From Eonycteris spelaea (taxonomy: Eukaryota > Chordata > Mammalia > Chiroptera > Pteropodidae): a DNA stretch of 64,000 nt. Each line of letters begins with the position of its first letter. The first letter of the stretch is position 1. The position numbers and the translations under genes are program-made. The stretch is taken from NCBI GenBank assembly GCA_003508835.1, contig PUFA01000003.1:9091501-9155500 (forward strand), written 5' to 3'. The notes beneath the pieces are model-generated. The model was not told where the DNA came from, ran no database searches, and worked only from the letters and a program-made list of their open reading frames with translations. Positions 37,983 to 51,149 of this stretch are shown piece after piece.

Positions 37983-39659
37983 ACAGAACCTCTTCTCAGA
38001 AACCCTTGTCAGACCTGGAGTGCCATTTGCTTTCTCCATACAGGGAGACTAAATTAAGCAGAGTCTATGAGGCTGTGCTTGGAGTGTACCAAGTCCTTAC
38101 TGATTGTAGCAGTGGATGTTTCCAGGGGTTCCACTCTAGCCCTGCCCTTTGGACAGGTTCATATCTGAGCACCGCAGCACACCTGCCTGCTCTCAGCAGC
38201 AGCCCAGCCCCTCCAGGCCCATGCTCTTGGCTGGAGGGGCCTACCCCCCAAAAGCCTGAGGTACACAAAGGAAACATATAGAACCTGCAGCTTGGTGGGG
38301 GCTGCTTGAGGTGAAGAAATGACATTATACTTTAAAATAACAAAGTAATTTAATGGAAGAAACAGAAATTCTTTCTTTTTGACCGGTATGATTTCTGGTC
38401 CTACCTTCAGAGAGATGTATTAGAAGTCCTTATTTATTCTACTACACCATTACCCCAAAAGGGCTGAAAATGAAAGAAGAGAAAAGTGATGTTTCTTGTC
38501 ATGCTCCTTCTCAAAGGTATATAAAAGTAAATGACTGCTTGAAAGTATCTCTCACAAAATAGGATTATGTAGGCCCTTCAAGCTCACAAGTTTAAAGTTA
38601 AGTCTAATATATACAGAAATATAACTGAATAAACCAACTTGGAAACAGAGTAAGTAGTCAGTCATTTATACATCAGAGTACCTGTCTCTGCCTGAAATGT
38701 CCTTTGTGCCTCTGCCACTGGTTGCCTCATTCTCCAGCACAGGGATGATGACTGGAAATTTTTCATAACCATTCTTATCAGTTCCCACCAGATAGCATTT
38801 GCTTTCCAAAATATCTAGCTCTATTTGGATAATACACTCTGGAAGTCATCCTGATGTGTCTGGGTCACTGACATTTCCAGCTGATATTTCTTCCCTCCTT
38901 GACGTGCTCTCTTATAAGACTGATAATCATCTGGCCCTGACTTGTGGGCATTCCCATGACCCCAGCTAAGCCCAAAGCTATATTAAGAAGTCTGGCCCTA
39001 TAGGAACTTATGTAATTTTGGCCCTCAGTGTCAGCTTGTGGCCCATACCTGAGGCTTGAGGCCTAAGACCTGAGACACCTAAATCCCAGCTGATTTGCTT
39101 GCCTACCTGTTTATTCTATACCTCTCCTTTGCTTGGAAGAAGGAAAAATACCCTTCCTTTAAGGGTAGTCCTCTAGATATTTATAAACCATTTATTCTGT
39201 GCTAAGCACTTTCACAATTTGTAGATTTCACAGATACCCTGACATTCCAGCTTAATAATCCCACTCTGGGTGTCTAAATTTTATTCTATAGTCATTTTAT
39301 ACATTGAAAGCTCTCCAAAACAATGGCCTCTTGCACAGTTACTTTGGCCTTCGCTCCCACTGACGGGTGGCCTGTAAAGCCACAGGAACACCTTGCTGTA
39401 GCTTTGATAGCAGTCTTCTTCCATTTCATCCTTCCCAGGGCCTCTGTGGAGACTCCAACAGGAGAAATTTCTTTCACCTCGAGGACAGGGTTGGGGAGAA
39501 AGGGGCAGAGCTTTGCTTTTCATGAACACACCATTTATTTTTGCCTTAAGAGCACTATGACCTTTTTAAACAATCCTATTTTCCTTATCATTTTAGCCTC
39601 AAGAAAGCTGAAAGCCAAGCTTGCAATCCTGGTCTGGCAAGCTGACTAGGATTGTATGA

Positions 39660-39860
39660 GAGGCATGTGTGTGCAAATCTGACACTTCCTGTGCACTAAG
39701 CCCTGCATACACTGTCCCCTATAAGTGCCATAATGAACATGGGAGATGGACACTATTATACTCCTTTCATAAATATGGAAACTAAGAGTCACAGAAGTTA
39801 AATAATTTGCTCAAAGCCCGACACTGAGTAGCACAGGTGGATTCCATACCTTTGCTTAGA
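39660..39860 (-). mobile_element. MIR SINE
   Basis: Reverse MIR: cctgtgcactaagccctgca, ctcctttcataaatatggaa, actaagagtcacagaagtta and gctcaaagcccgacac. Confidence 0.75.
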
Positions 39861-39984
39861 TCTTACTTATGTTATCTCCTGCCTGAACGATTATAATGAC
39901 CACTTAATTGATTCCCAGCCTCTAGTTCATCTACACTGCTGTCAGAATTATCTTTCTTCACTTTATTATTCACTTAACCCACTC

Positions 39985-40590
39985 GACAAATATTTCTGAA
40001 ATGCAGTATGCCCGGAACTTTTCTGGGAGCCTTATAGGAAGAAATACTGTCCCTAGTCTCACGGAATTTGTAGTCTAGTAGGAAAATGACGTAAATCAAA
40101 AATGCACACAAATACGAATATAACTATAAATCTGAGATAAGTGCTAAAAGGACTCTTCCTTTAAGAAAAAAAAAGAAGAAAAGGAAACGTAATTTTCAAA
40201 CCTGCCCTTCACTAGAGTCAGAAGGGGCTACCATGAGGAAGGATTGTTTGAGTTGAAATATGAAGGATGGGACATAAGGAATGGAGGTTAAGAATGGGGA
40301 AAGGAGCGGGGACAGCTGAAGAAAGGGTCCTCCTGGAAGGTAGAGACTGTATGTACAAAGACCAGATGGCAGGAGCGAATCTGGCATCTTTTATGAGCTA
40401 AACAGTCTATAGACCTAAAATGCAGTGAATGAAATGGTTCATGGTAATTAAAAAAAAAAAAAAAGGTATAGGTAGGGATAGACCATAATTCTGTAGTCTT
40501 TCAGACCATGAAGATATTACTGTTAATTCTGCAATAGGGGGCCATTGAAAAATGAGAGTTACATTTTGAGCTAACACACTGGATTAGTTT
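39985..40590 (+). mobile_element. Ancient interspersed repeat, same type as 26700-27415
   Basis: Text such as tgtccctagtctcacggaat, ctgagataagtgctaaaagg and cctcctggaaggtagagact follows the same ancient repeat pattern as the copy in the 11-kb intron. It carries an A-run at about 40450-40464. The family is not named. Confidence 0.4.
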
Positions 40591-41424
40591 GCCAAGTCAG
40601 ACTCACATGAACCAGAGCTCTTATTCCAGTATTGAGCTTTACTAATGATTTCCAAAAAACAGGCAATCAGAAGGGTCTGAAACATTCCATATGGTTCCCA
40701 GGGCCTTTGCTTTCCATATGAGATGTAGCTTTGAGAGAAATTTTGCAAGATGATATGGTGAGCCTTCTCTGACCTTCCGCAACCATATAGAACTTCTCAG
40801 TGTTACTACATATAGCATGTTGTTCTTATTTTTATGATACACTCACCATTGTTGTCGTGAACTTTTTCATTTCTTCTTCCTTCTCACCCAAGGACACAAA
40901 CTGTATCCTACTCATTATTTTATTTGCTGTATCTTAAAAGTGCTGAATAGATCAAATGGATAAACTATACAACCATTAAGAGACAGCTAAGAACTGTGTG
41001 AAGACAATACCATCTTCTGTCCCGAAGAAAACATTTCTTTAAAACTATGAAGCAACTAACTTCACCCTACACATCTCAAAAAAGAAATAAATCATTTTCT
41101 ATATCTATCCCTTGCCTAAAATATAAGTATCTTATTCTATGCCCCCCAAATCGCACTCTTTTCAACATACATAAAATTATTCTTGGCAACAACTTGTTAA
41201 TATAAAGTAACTTTTTTTGTTTTACCAGTTAAAATGGAATTGTAATCTCTGATGCAAATCTGTGGCTTCCAGACGTGAATACCATAGACCAGATTAGTTT
41301 TTTAATTATTTGGGAGAAACAGCATAAAGTTGAGTGCTTTTTGTGTTACCATATAATGACATTTTTTAAAACCTACCATCATCTGTTGTCACAACAGTTT
41401 CATGAAGGATATTTTATGTTTTAA

Positions 41425-41830
41425 ATTTTTATTTTGAACAAGCCTACTGAGGAGTCATAAGAATATCACAATGAATTTCCTTCTACACTTCACCTAGAAA
41501 TTCAAACATTTTGCCACACCTTCTCTAGCTCCCTTTATATGTTTATATGTTTATATATATATATATTATAATATATATATTATATAATATATATTTAATA
41601 TATATATATATCACATATATATTTTTGATGAGCCATTTGAGAGTAAGTCACAGGCATCATAACCCTTTACCCCTAAGTACTTATGTGTATATTTCCTAAG
41701 AAAAAAATATTATTTTATATAACCATGCCATCATCATCAAATTCAGAAAAGTTAATATGATATTTATTATTATCCAATATATAATTTATATTAAAATTTT
41801 TCCTATTGTTCCAACACTGTCCTAAAAGGG
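41425..41830 (+). mobile_element. Probable L1M-derived fragment with AT palindrome
   Basis: Diverged ancient LINE text: aaattcaaacattttgccac, agccatttgagagtaagtca and taaccctttacccctaagta. It is interrupted by the TA tract at 41535-41625. Confidence 0.5.
41535..41625 (+). repeat. AT-only palindromic microsatellite
   Basis: A run of tatatatatatatattataa and atatatattatataatatat units, almost pure A/T and self-complementary. Confidence 0.9.
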
Positions 41831-43870
41831 TTTTAACACATATAAAACTAGAGATAAAATGACAGACTATCAGAGTAAAAGATACTCCTTTAGAGATGAA
41901 TATATTTAGCTCTATGAAAATAAAATCACTATTTAACCCTTGTTTTCTCATTTCTGCTTTGAACAGTAGAGGCTACACTAAAGATTTCATATCATACTCA
42001 CATATGATAACCACTGGTGTAAGCACACAGAATAAATAATAAAGACATTTCAAATGAGTGTTTTTTAAAAGTATATATATAATTCAATCAAATGCATGAA
42101 AAAGTAAATGTCATGTTTTGAAAGATCACAACTATAAGGTAAATGTACAAGTAAGTTTTTATAATGTTGATTAATTCTAAACTAATACTAGTTAACGTCT
42201 TCTGATAGTTTTGGATGCCTCTCTTAGTGTTTCTTACCTACAGTATTAGAATTTTGCCTCAACTTTCTTCTCAAGTGTTCCCGTGGCCAAAAGGCCAAAA
42301 ATTACAGAGCAGTATCTAGAAGAGAACTGAAAATAAATCAGAAAGATTGTTTACCCTTCAACCAAACTCTACTGTTGGATGTATTTGAAACACCATGTGC
42401 AGAGAAAATCAAAGAAAAAACAACTAATGATTTTGTCATTGAAGAATATTTTTTAATGCAGCAAGACTTTCTAAATTAGAATACCGCAGCCCAGGTAGAT
42501 AAAGACTAAAGTAAGATATTATTAAAGTCTATACAATTATGATGTTCCTTGTCCACAGGATTCAGAAAAGAGGCAGTTGTTAAAGAAATCAAAGTAAGGA
42601 TTGCTCTGGGAGGAAGCTTTAAGTGGCAATAAAAGCTGAAAATATAAGTATCTAAAAATTAGTTGAGATATGTTTATAAATTTTAAATGTATAATTTATT
42701 ATAAAATAAGCTGATATGAAAGCAAATGAGAAATGTCTCATTTTTATCTATAACTTGTCCTCCCACCAAATATCTTTCAATTGGATGAGCCATTGACCTA
42801 ATTCATTGTGACATTTTTATATTGTCTATTTTTCATTATCGTCTCTGCTATAGTTCCACTTAATGTTGTGTCTATGCCATTGATATTAGGCATACTCATT
42901 CGCACTTTAATGTATATACAGTTAATGCATCCACACATTTTTGAAATATAAGTTTCAATATTTTGAAGTCAAAAGCTTTTGGGGCAAGAAAAAATGTGTA
43001 TATTACTTATACTAATGGTCACAAATAATAGATTTTAAATTGATTTGAAAATATACATCTATGTTTGTTCAAAATGTGAAGCATTAATATTTTCCATACT
43101 GTTTTATTTCTTTTCCCCTTTAAAAGATATTTTTGATACCCTTAATATCAACATCAGTGATAGAGTATAGATTGTCCTTTGTGGTTTCCATTCTACTGAC
43201 AGTTTAATAGAAGTTCTACAAAACAAAATGAAATTAAACAAACACAACCCTTATAGATTATTTTCAGTTAGAACAATTATATAGGAACTCCTTTATTCTG
43301 GCTTCACTTTATGAAGCAAAACCCAAACCAGAAAATCTAGATTGACTGTAATAACTATGCTCCATTAATATTTCACTTCTGAAAGGCACTACATTGTACA
43401 TTAAGGTTGAAAAAAAATGAAAAATTCACTTTTCTAAATCCAGTTTTTAAATACTAAGATAATCAGCACTTTCTGTGAGATTTACAAGAGTCCTTGGGTT
43501 TGGAGGGTCTGTGGGATTGGCCTTTTTCAGTGGTAGTTTAATTTTCGTTTGTTGTCCCAAGGAAACCCAAAGCACCACACAGGGCCATGATATAGGAAGC
43601 GTTCAGAAAAGATTTCATTAAATGGCTAATTCATGGTAGCAGGGGGGGTTGTCTAAAAGAATTTCAGTTCTGTTTTAGTATGACTTCGAATAAATTAATG
43701 TACACCTCAAGCTATAATTGTTCACTCATTTGACATTTCCCTGCCTAGTAACCATGTCAAAGACCCAGAGATGCCTTCTTTCTGGTGGTTCACTAGTCCC
43801 AAAAGATGGGAACATGTGATTCAGTCAGTGAGTTGACTGCTGTTTCTGATGATAACTGCTTCTTTCTTAG

Positions 43871-43967
43871 ACAGCGCAAGGATGAGCTGGAACAGAGAAT
43901 GTCTGCTCTCCAGGAGAGCCGGAGAGAGCTAATGGTCCAGTTGGAAGGTCTCATGAAGCTACTAAAG
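43871..43967 (+). CDS. DTNA: DTNA exon: second coiled-coil helix (H2)
   Basis: This 97-nt exon after tttcttag completes AG|A and reads [20 protein letters not shown], then [12 protein letters not shown], exiting in phase 0. The leucine heptads form coiled-coil H2, the partner surface for dystrophin. The donor is gtaaga. Three continuations are possible: straight to the exon at 52833, through the 21-nt cassette at 45599-45619, or into the terminal exon that starts at the same place. Confidence 0.97.
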
Positions 43968-45598
43968 GTAAGATATTTCAAATAAATAGATATTTTCTAG
44001 ACCTAGGACTGTGGCATTCATAAAATTTTTGCACATAAAGTGCAATGCTTATTACAATTATTTGATTTCCCCCAAAATGTGGTTTTAAACTCAGATACAG
44101 GATTTGTTCACAAATGCATCAAATGATAGCAGTCCATTATAGGGTTCATTCTTACTCCTTTTCTGGAACCAGACTACTGAGGACCTTCATGGGAAATTTC
44201 TTCTTAGCTTATTTCCAGTTTCTTGTGTCCTTGAAAGTAATAAAACTGAATTTATTTAGAAATATTTTACATTTAGTAACTTTTATCAGTTGTGACTAAA
44301 TTGAAAAAAAGCTAATATCTAATTTATAAAATGAAGATAGCCATTAAATAACTTTGGTGGTAATAGTTTAAGAGAAGTAACTTTAATTTCAGTAAAATAC
44401 TTTTTCTCTGTGGCTTTAGCAGCAAGTCACATAACTTCTATGAGTCTCAAATGCAACATGTAAATGGAAATCTTACTATTCTTCAGATAGAGTGTTTAAT
44501 ATGATGATCTATAGAATTCCTCTGCAGAATGCTGTAAGCTGTTGTTTTCATTGGAAAGTGGCATTCCTCCTTTCATAAATCCTTATTCTCTTCTTCAGTG
44601 TGCACTAAATTACATTTTAAGTCAAAAGTAGACGAATTATGGCCACAGGCCCACAGTCAGCCCCGTAGAAGTGTCAGTGCTGTGTGGTCATCCTGCCTGA
44701 TGTAAATAAGCATGAGCCAGTAGGGACTGAAACTGTGACATGCCAAAGGTGTCCTGACTGAGTCCACGGCTCCCCCACATCCCTGACACACCATTATTTA
44801 TTGTTTCTATATTTCTCTCCTCTCTCTCTCTCCCCCTCTGTCTCTCCTTTTTTCTCCCTCCCTCCTTTCCTTCCTTCATTCCTTTTATTTAACAAATATT
44901 TGTTGAAACCTACTGTGTCCCTACTGTTTCTTTTGTTTTCTTTATTTTTTGTGTTCCTTAGTCAGCTTTGCCTGCCATCAGTGTTGGGAATACTTTGTCT
45001 TTATTTACCAAACAAAACTTACTTTTCAGCGTATTCGAAATGTACAGTGTAGAATTCAATTTTCGTTGTACTATATATGTTAGGACAGGACTAGATCATT
45101 AATAACCTGTTGCTATTTCTGGCCCGTAAGCTCATTTGATGATCCAGAAAAGCTCTTTCTGCTTTCCTTTTCAAATATACTAAATGAATTAAGTTGATCC
45201 TATCTTTCCCTTCACTGAATGACAGGAAGCTTTGAAAACATCCCCCTGCTTATACTGCTATAGATTCTACCACCATAGCATTGAGATACGAGTCTGTTTA
45301 CCACCAGCCACCTTGGCATCAACCTAGCCTAACTGAGCAGTCCGTTGTATCAGGATGTACAAACACCAGGACAGAAAGATGGTGTCAAAGAAGGTTGGAC
45401 ACAGGAAGAAAAGAGATGGGTCTATAGTTTCAAATACCTAGAAAGACTTAGAACTGAAGTCACTGAGGTAGAAAGACTTGACCTGCCATCAAAGCTATAT
45501 TGATGTTTCCCCACCTTGCATTCCTTTACATTGTATTGGAACATGCTCTTATTGGAACCCTGGGTAATCTAACTATTATTGGTTCAATCTTTCTGTAG
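43968..45598 (+). other. DTNA: Intron before the 21-nt / terminal exon
   Basis: AT-rich, with a CT-rich tract at 44812-44882. No other feature was recognised. Confidence 0.85.
44812..44882 (+). repeat. CT-rich low-complexity tract
   Basis: Pyrimidine run of tctctc, ctcccc, ttttttctccctccc and ttccttcc units. Confidence 0.9.
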
Positions 45599-45649
45599 GA
45601 AGAAGAACTGAAGCAGGGAGTAAGTTATGTTCCCTACTGCAGGTCTTAA
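45599..45649 (+). CDS. DTNA: DTNA 21-nt cassette / terminal exon of alpha-dystrobrevin-2
   Basis: After cttctgtag the sequence reads EEELKQG in phase 0 and then meets an internal gtaagt donor at 45620. Splicing there makes a 21-nt cassette (45599-45619) joining EEELKQG to TQGAGS (exon at 52833). Reading through gives EEELKQGVSYVPYCRS and a TAA at 45647-45649, the known C-terminus of the shorter alpha-dystrobrevin-2, which lacks the phosphorylated tail. The donor GTAAGT is thus also the Val-Ser codons. A poly(A) signal follows at 46766. Confidence 0.95.
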   Translation, partial: EEELKQGVSYVPYCRS

Positions 45650-46790
45650 CTAACTGTGGAGGGGCCTGCCGTCCTGCTGTTTTTGTCATTGCTTTTGCCT
45701 CTAATGTATGTTCATGCTTCAGTTTGGAAAGAGAAAAAAAAAATCATACTAATTTGCTTCCTTTTCAATGTAGTGCTTGAATTGAGATATATAAAATTTA
45801 GCATTTTTTATAACTATTACTACTGTCAGCATCAAAAGAAGAGCTATGACATCTTTGAGAAGAGGGAACAAATTGTAATTTGTTGGACACTTTTTAGATC
45901 TCCAGGCATCTAAATTTCAGACCAGTCTTGTGCTTTTCTGGGTTGTTGACCAAACCCTTCTCTTATAGAAAGATACCCACTGCAGTCACGAAAGTTACAC
46001 TAGGTAAAACCCACAGCACTCAAAAGCTAACTTCCTCACCCCTAACACTGTGACTATCCAGTTCAGTTTCCATTTTACTGAAAAGATGTGGAACCTCTTT
46101 TATAAAAATTGGCCAATTACATCTCTTTTTATTATAGAATTATTAAGCCCCAATTCCCCACTGCTCACCCAAATGTACTCAGTCTTATGAGAGAAAGACT
46201 ACTCAGTAACTGTTCACTTTCCATTGTTTAGTTCTTCCCAAGCAGAATTCCTACTGTTGGTTGAAAAATCTCAAAAGCATAGGTAACTTTCAGCCTTTCT
46301 CTTATCACCAAGAACCGTTCTGCTCTGGGATTTCACAAGGTCCTCAAATATATCTCCGGAAATAGGGGCATCGTGACTGTAGCCTAAACTGAAGCCCTGT
46401 ACCTAATTCTGTGGTCAGGTTCAGAAGCCAGCAGAGGGAGCAGCATACTCAAAAAATAATAATAATAAAATGAAAGCAAAACAAAAGCTGCTGTAATTTC
46501 AAGTGCATGTACCAAGCTGTGTATGACAATAGACCCCACCTGCTAGTATTATCAAACATTTTCACATTATTTCCATGGATCAATTAGAACCGTAGCCTGT
46601 CCGATTTCAACCTACTTTTTAATTCTTCTGTATTCTCTTTCCTATTATTCATTGTGTGTGTTTGTGTGTAACAAAGAATGTTTGCAAAATGCTGGACACA
46701 TTTTTACCCTTTATTCCCATGGTCTGTAAAAAAGGAAAGTGTAAAACTAACCTGTAATGTCGGACAATAAAGACAATGTATTACATTATT
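45650..46790 (+). other. DTNA: Candidate 3' UTR of alpha-dystrobrevin-2
   Basis: About 1.1 kb from the TAA to the AATAAA at 46766 and a GT-rich element shortly after. The length is inferred from the signal. An A-rich alternative (AATAAA at 46464-46469) would give a shorter 3' UTR. Confidence 0.6.
46766..46771 (+). terminator. Poly(A) signal AATAAA for the dystrobrevin-2 end
   Basis: AATAAA in cggacaataaagacaatg, followed about 20 bases later by ttttgtattttgtg, a fitting downstream GU-rich element. Confidence 0.65.
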
Positions 46791-47177
46791 TTGTATTTTG
46801 TGAAAAAAAAAAATTACTAAAACGAAAGTCCAGTTTTAATGAGACAGTGCCCCTCGATGAAGGACACACATTGACAGCCTGTATAATTGCCCATAAATGC
46901 ATACATGGGGTATTTCTATGTACTTCCAACACTTAGATCATGGTAGAGAAAAATGCCTTGCTGTGGCACTTCTCTTTGCAAACAGCCTCTTTTCTTTTCT
47001 GTCTCTTACTTAGCATGTGCATCAAAAAAGGAGATAAGTCTCCAATATAACCTTCCTCCTCCTAGTGGAGAGAGAGGGCAATCATCCTGTAATCAGTCAG
47101 CCTTGCTTTATCCATTTCCCACGGGGACTCCTTCTCTACCATTTCCGGGGCAACGCATTCTTGAAAGGCTCAGAGGA

Positions 47178-47243
47178 CCAGGAAGTTCATAAACCGTTGG
47201 ATGCACAGAGCCAGGAAGTTCATTAACAGATGGATGCAGAGAG
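47178..47243 (+). repeat. 33-bp direct duplication
   Basis: ccaggaagttcataaaccgt…atgcacagag is followed directly by ccaggaagttcattaacaga…atgcagagag, two adjacent copies differing at a few bases. Confidence 0.9.
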
Positions 47244-48669
47244 CCAAACCATGGCAGCGCCCATAAGAGCATTACTGCCACCTTTCCTTCCAGCTCCTCC
47301 CTCTGAGCCCGAAACAGCTGCTGCATCTCTAAAAGTCAGCCTGCAGCAGTGAGTACTGCTGCATAGCTACTTAAGGGCCATTATTGGTAACACCCAGATG
47401 TCAGCAGTGCATTGTCTGGAAGGGGGTCGGGTTTGCCTGTTTTAGTCATTCATTTGCTTTTATACGCAAACCTCTTTTCAAAAAGGAGCCGAGGCAGCTA
47501 ACAACAAAAGACATAAACAATGACTTCATAAGATAAAAATAGAAAAATCAAAAATTATAAGAGACAGGTGTGTTACTCTGAGATTTCTGGCAATGAGGCA
47601 AAAAAGGAAAGCATAGTGGTGGTTTTATTAGAACAGAAAGTCTAGTTCTTAGGGGACCAAATTTCTGTTGGCATAAAATATAAAAGGAAAGTCTCTCTCA
47701 GAGCTTTACAAGAGGAGTACTGAAAAAAAAAAAAAAACAGACAAATGCAATAGTAACTTTCATATGGCTGATACTTATACTGACCTTCAGTCAAAATTAA
47801 AGACAACCTCACATGTTCTAGTCCTGTAAAGGCAGTTCTACAAGGAAATAAACAAATGCCATCCAAATATATAGACTTCTCATGGTATAACATGATCTAA
47901 GGAGAGAATTTAGAGGTTTTAGTCTGGCATCTGCTTCTAAATTCTGTTTTCATTTATAAGCTTTTCCCCTTTGGGGACAGTCTCTTTGTAAAATCAGATT
48001 TAAGACACTGCACACAACAAGTCGTGCTTGATTTAATAGCCTCTACTTGCTTTATCCTAAGTCTGTGTGGTTCAATGTATTTTATTATATTGGTATATAT
48101 AATTCCTAACTATACTGTTTCTTGTTAGAGGTAATGCATGAATTTATTCCCCTTGAGGAGAGAACATGAATTTTTTTAAAAATAGTGGCTGTAATATAAA
48201 ACGATGATTATGAGATCATAAGCAATAAATTTTTTTACAAAACTTGAATTGAAATTATCCTACCCTCTTTCTTCTTTGTGTATTTTTAAGATTTATTGAA
48301 GGAACCATAAAAAGAACACTCATAAAAAGTTTAATAATGAAGGCGGCTGGGGTATAATTGCAGTGACAGCATGTTCCAGAGTTTCTGGTATACACTGGTT
48401 TCAAACATTATGTTCTGGTCTAAAACCAAGCATCCTGACTTTGAGTTCAGAAAATAAGATCTCAATAATAACTTCTTAGGAAGATTACTAGAGATAGACC
48501 TGAATTATACCAGTTCCAGCTCTTCTGTCACAGCATAAGATGAGTAAGTCAGTTCACATCCTGGTAATTTACTTCACACATACGGGTGTTACATGATTTA
48601 GCAGATTGTTGTATGGATTTTAAAAGATAATGGATGTGCAAGCACTTTGGAAAATACCATACATTTCAT

Positions 48670-48730
48670 ATATAAATATGAATGTACGTGTGTATATACA
48701 TATATATACATATACTCATATATATGTAAA
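48670..48730 (+). repeat. TA/CA low-complexity tract
   Basis: Run of gtgtatatacatatatatac and atatactcatatatatgta units. Confidence 0.85.
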
Positions 48731-49162
48731 TTTTCTAATTTGACCCATATTTTGACACACACACACAAAAAAACACTCATGCATTCACTTCTCTTCCTTA
48801 CAGTTAACCAACAGAGTTTCCCTCAGTGGGGAGAAAGTTAACCATCATTCCAAATTTCTTCTCCTGCCTTCGTTCTGTTCTCTATTTGCAACTGGCTGAT
48901 CCAATTAATTCAGGAAGTCATAGTCACTCAGGTTCCTACTTCTTTCACACAAGGCTATAAAAAATATGAGCAGACCAGAAATGACAATTTTACCAGCTTA
49001 AGTTTCACCTTTCTCTATTCCCATTGCTCATTGTCTCTGGTAGGTATTCAATAGAGTAGTGAAGCAATCAAAAGTGAGGGTGGGGACATGGATAATACAC
49101 ATCATAAATAATCAATTGCAGTATAAGGACTCACATCTAGTGTTCAAAAACATACCCTCCTA

Positions 49163-49265
49163 GTCTCTCTCTCCCTCTCTCTCTCTCTCTCTTTCTCTCT
49201 TTCTCTCTTTCTTTCTCTCTCATCTCATCCTTCATGCATGCGTGCATACACATCACACACACACA
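49163..49265 (+). repeat. (CT)n microsatellite followed by (CA)n
   Basis: Long CT run with TTT interruptions to about 49222, then, after 20 bases, acacatcacacacacacatc. Confidence 0.95.
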
Positions 49266-49324
49266 TCTTTTTTAAAAATTAGAGATTGGTTAATTCATTC
49301 TAGAAAATTATTAAATATTATTTC

Positions 49325-49720
49325 TCTGCTTTAAAACATTGAAAGATGGCCCTCAAGTTCAAGATAAATTCTAGCCCCTTTTATGACATTGGAGGCCCCC
49401 ACACCCAGTTCTGCCCCTTCCCAGCATCATTATCCTCCACTCCCCATAGTGAACCTGGCGGCTTAACAAATACTGCCCTCCCAACCCTATCTGCAATATC
49501 CTTCACACTTCCCATGCCTTGCTCATGATACTCCAAGGCCTGGGATGTTCTTCTCTCAGCCCAGTACGTTCTCTTCTCTGCCTAAAAATCTCAGCTGTTA
49601 AGACCCAAGTCCATTGATGCCTCCTACCTGAAGTCAGAATAAGTCACCTCATCTGTGTCCCCATAACACTTTGTACACAACAATCCCTATGATGATACTC
49701 AGTGAATGTGTGTTGGGGAA
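49325..49720 (+). mobile_element. L2 LINE 3' end
   Basis: L2 phrases: gatggccctcaagttcaaga, cctgggatgttcttctctca, cctcctacctgaagtcagaa, ccccataacactttgtacac and actcagtgaatgtgtgttgg. Confidence 0.75.
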
Positions 49721-51149
49721 AAGGATGAAAAGAGGATTGGATATAGCTAAACACTGGTTTGCTCTACCTTCCCAAGCTGATAAGTAAACCAGACCTGACT
49801 AGACTGTATTCTCAGCCAAACATGAGAGGCAGATTTTTCAGGTTGGGAGGAGGACGAACATAACATCACCTGCTCCTGTCTCATGGTCATCCTCTCTGCC
49901 ATTTCTCCAGGCAGTGCTGGTTCAGCAGGTAAACACTTGGAGCCTTCCTTAAAGCAGCCCTCCTTTCTGGTGCTAAGCGGAAACCAAAATACTTCCTGGA
50001 AAAAAAAATCAGAAAATTTATGGATCTTGTCAGACTTTTTAAAAATTGATACAACAGCACATTGAGTGGACTCAGAGGATGGAGTGTAGAAATGAATTTT
50101 TTATTTATTCTCTAGGAAGAGAGCTATTTTAAATTTGCCAAGTATGATGTATGTTTTCCTTCTTCCATAAATCAACTCCCTTCTCAGGAATTTTAGATCT
50201 ATATATTGATCTGCATGGACCATCATCCCTTAAGTCTCCATTAATCATCGAGTAATTTCCAGAAAAGGATGTTCACAGAGATTATTCACCCTAACTGTTC
50301 TAAAGTACTTAGCAGACAACATGTTTTATAACCTGGCCAGAGGCCACCATTCTATAGAAGCCACTCCCTGTGAAAGTGAAATTCAGTGATATCTACCCCA
50401 CTGATCTACCCCAGTGCCAAGAGGCAACTGCCCTAGTCTGAGTGGCCCTACAAGAACAGCAGAAAGGGAGTCCAGAGCTGGCAGTTAGGTCCTAGAAGGT
50501 ACTGTGCATCAAACTGGATGGCGTCCTCACAAAGAGCTATGGGGCCATGATGGCCCAGGGAGCCAGGGTCCTCCCCACAAAAATCTGGGTAAAGACCAGA
50601 CATGATTTGGGAGTTGCGAGTTGCAGGTAAGATACCGCTGAATCTTTTCTTCAGCACAGAATCTTCCACTAAAATTCTTCACATAATCAGAATTGATTGA
50701 AACTGCACCAGTTAGATATTCATTTAGGAGACAGTGGCTATTAGTCATTCACACATCGATGTAATGTAGATTCGGTCAATTGTTTTCCCTTCACACATAA
50801 CTATAAGTCTATTATTTTTCTCTTGACACAGAACCATTAAAGAGTTTTGAAGAAAGGAAGCAGGCAGAAAGGAGTAAGGAAAGTTGGGTCTGGAGACCAG
50901 GCATTAAGCAGGGAGAGGTAAGGCTGAGAATGCCTCAGACAAACACAGTTAGCAAGAGAGCTGAGTGCAGGGGCAGAAGGGGAAAGCATTGCCAGAGGTA
51001 ACCTACTCACAGATGGGAAGGTTAGAAAGACTGGGTGTAGAGCCCAGAAGGGAGATGGAACAGCCTTCAGGGCACCTGACCAACATCTGTCTTCTCTGAG
51101 AGACACTCCATCTGCCGTAGCTCATCCAGGTCCCTACAGCCCAGGGCGC

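Larger units (their letters stand above)
36525..43870 (+). other. DTNA: Intron between coiled-coil exons H1 and H2
   Basis: This 7.3-kb intron holds a Tigger-like DNA element (37379-37982), MIR and L1-derived fragments, an unclassified ancient repeat and an AT palindromic tract (41535-41625). A 40-nt pseudoexon candidate lies at 36639-36678 (see findings). Confidence 0.8.

Noticed and set aside
39323..39649. A 108-codon open frame on the + strand
   Set aside because: Intronic, no family resemblance, overlapping antisense open frames of similar length and no splice context. Taken as chance.
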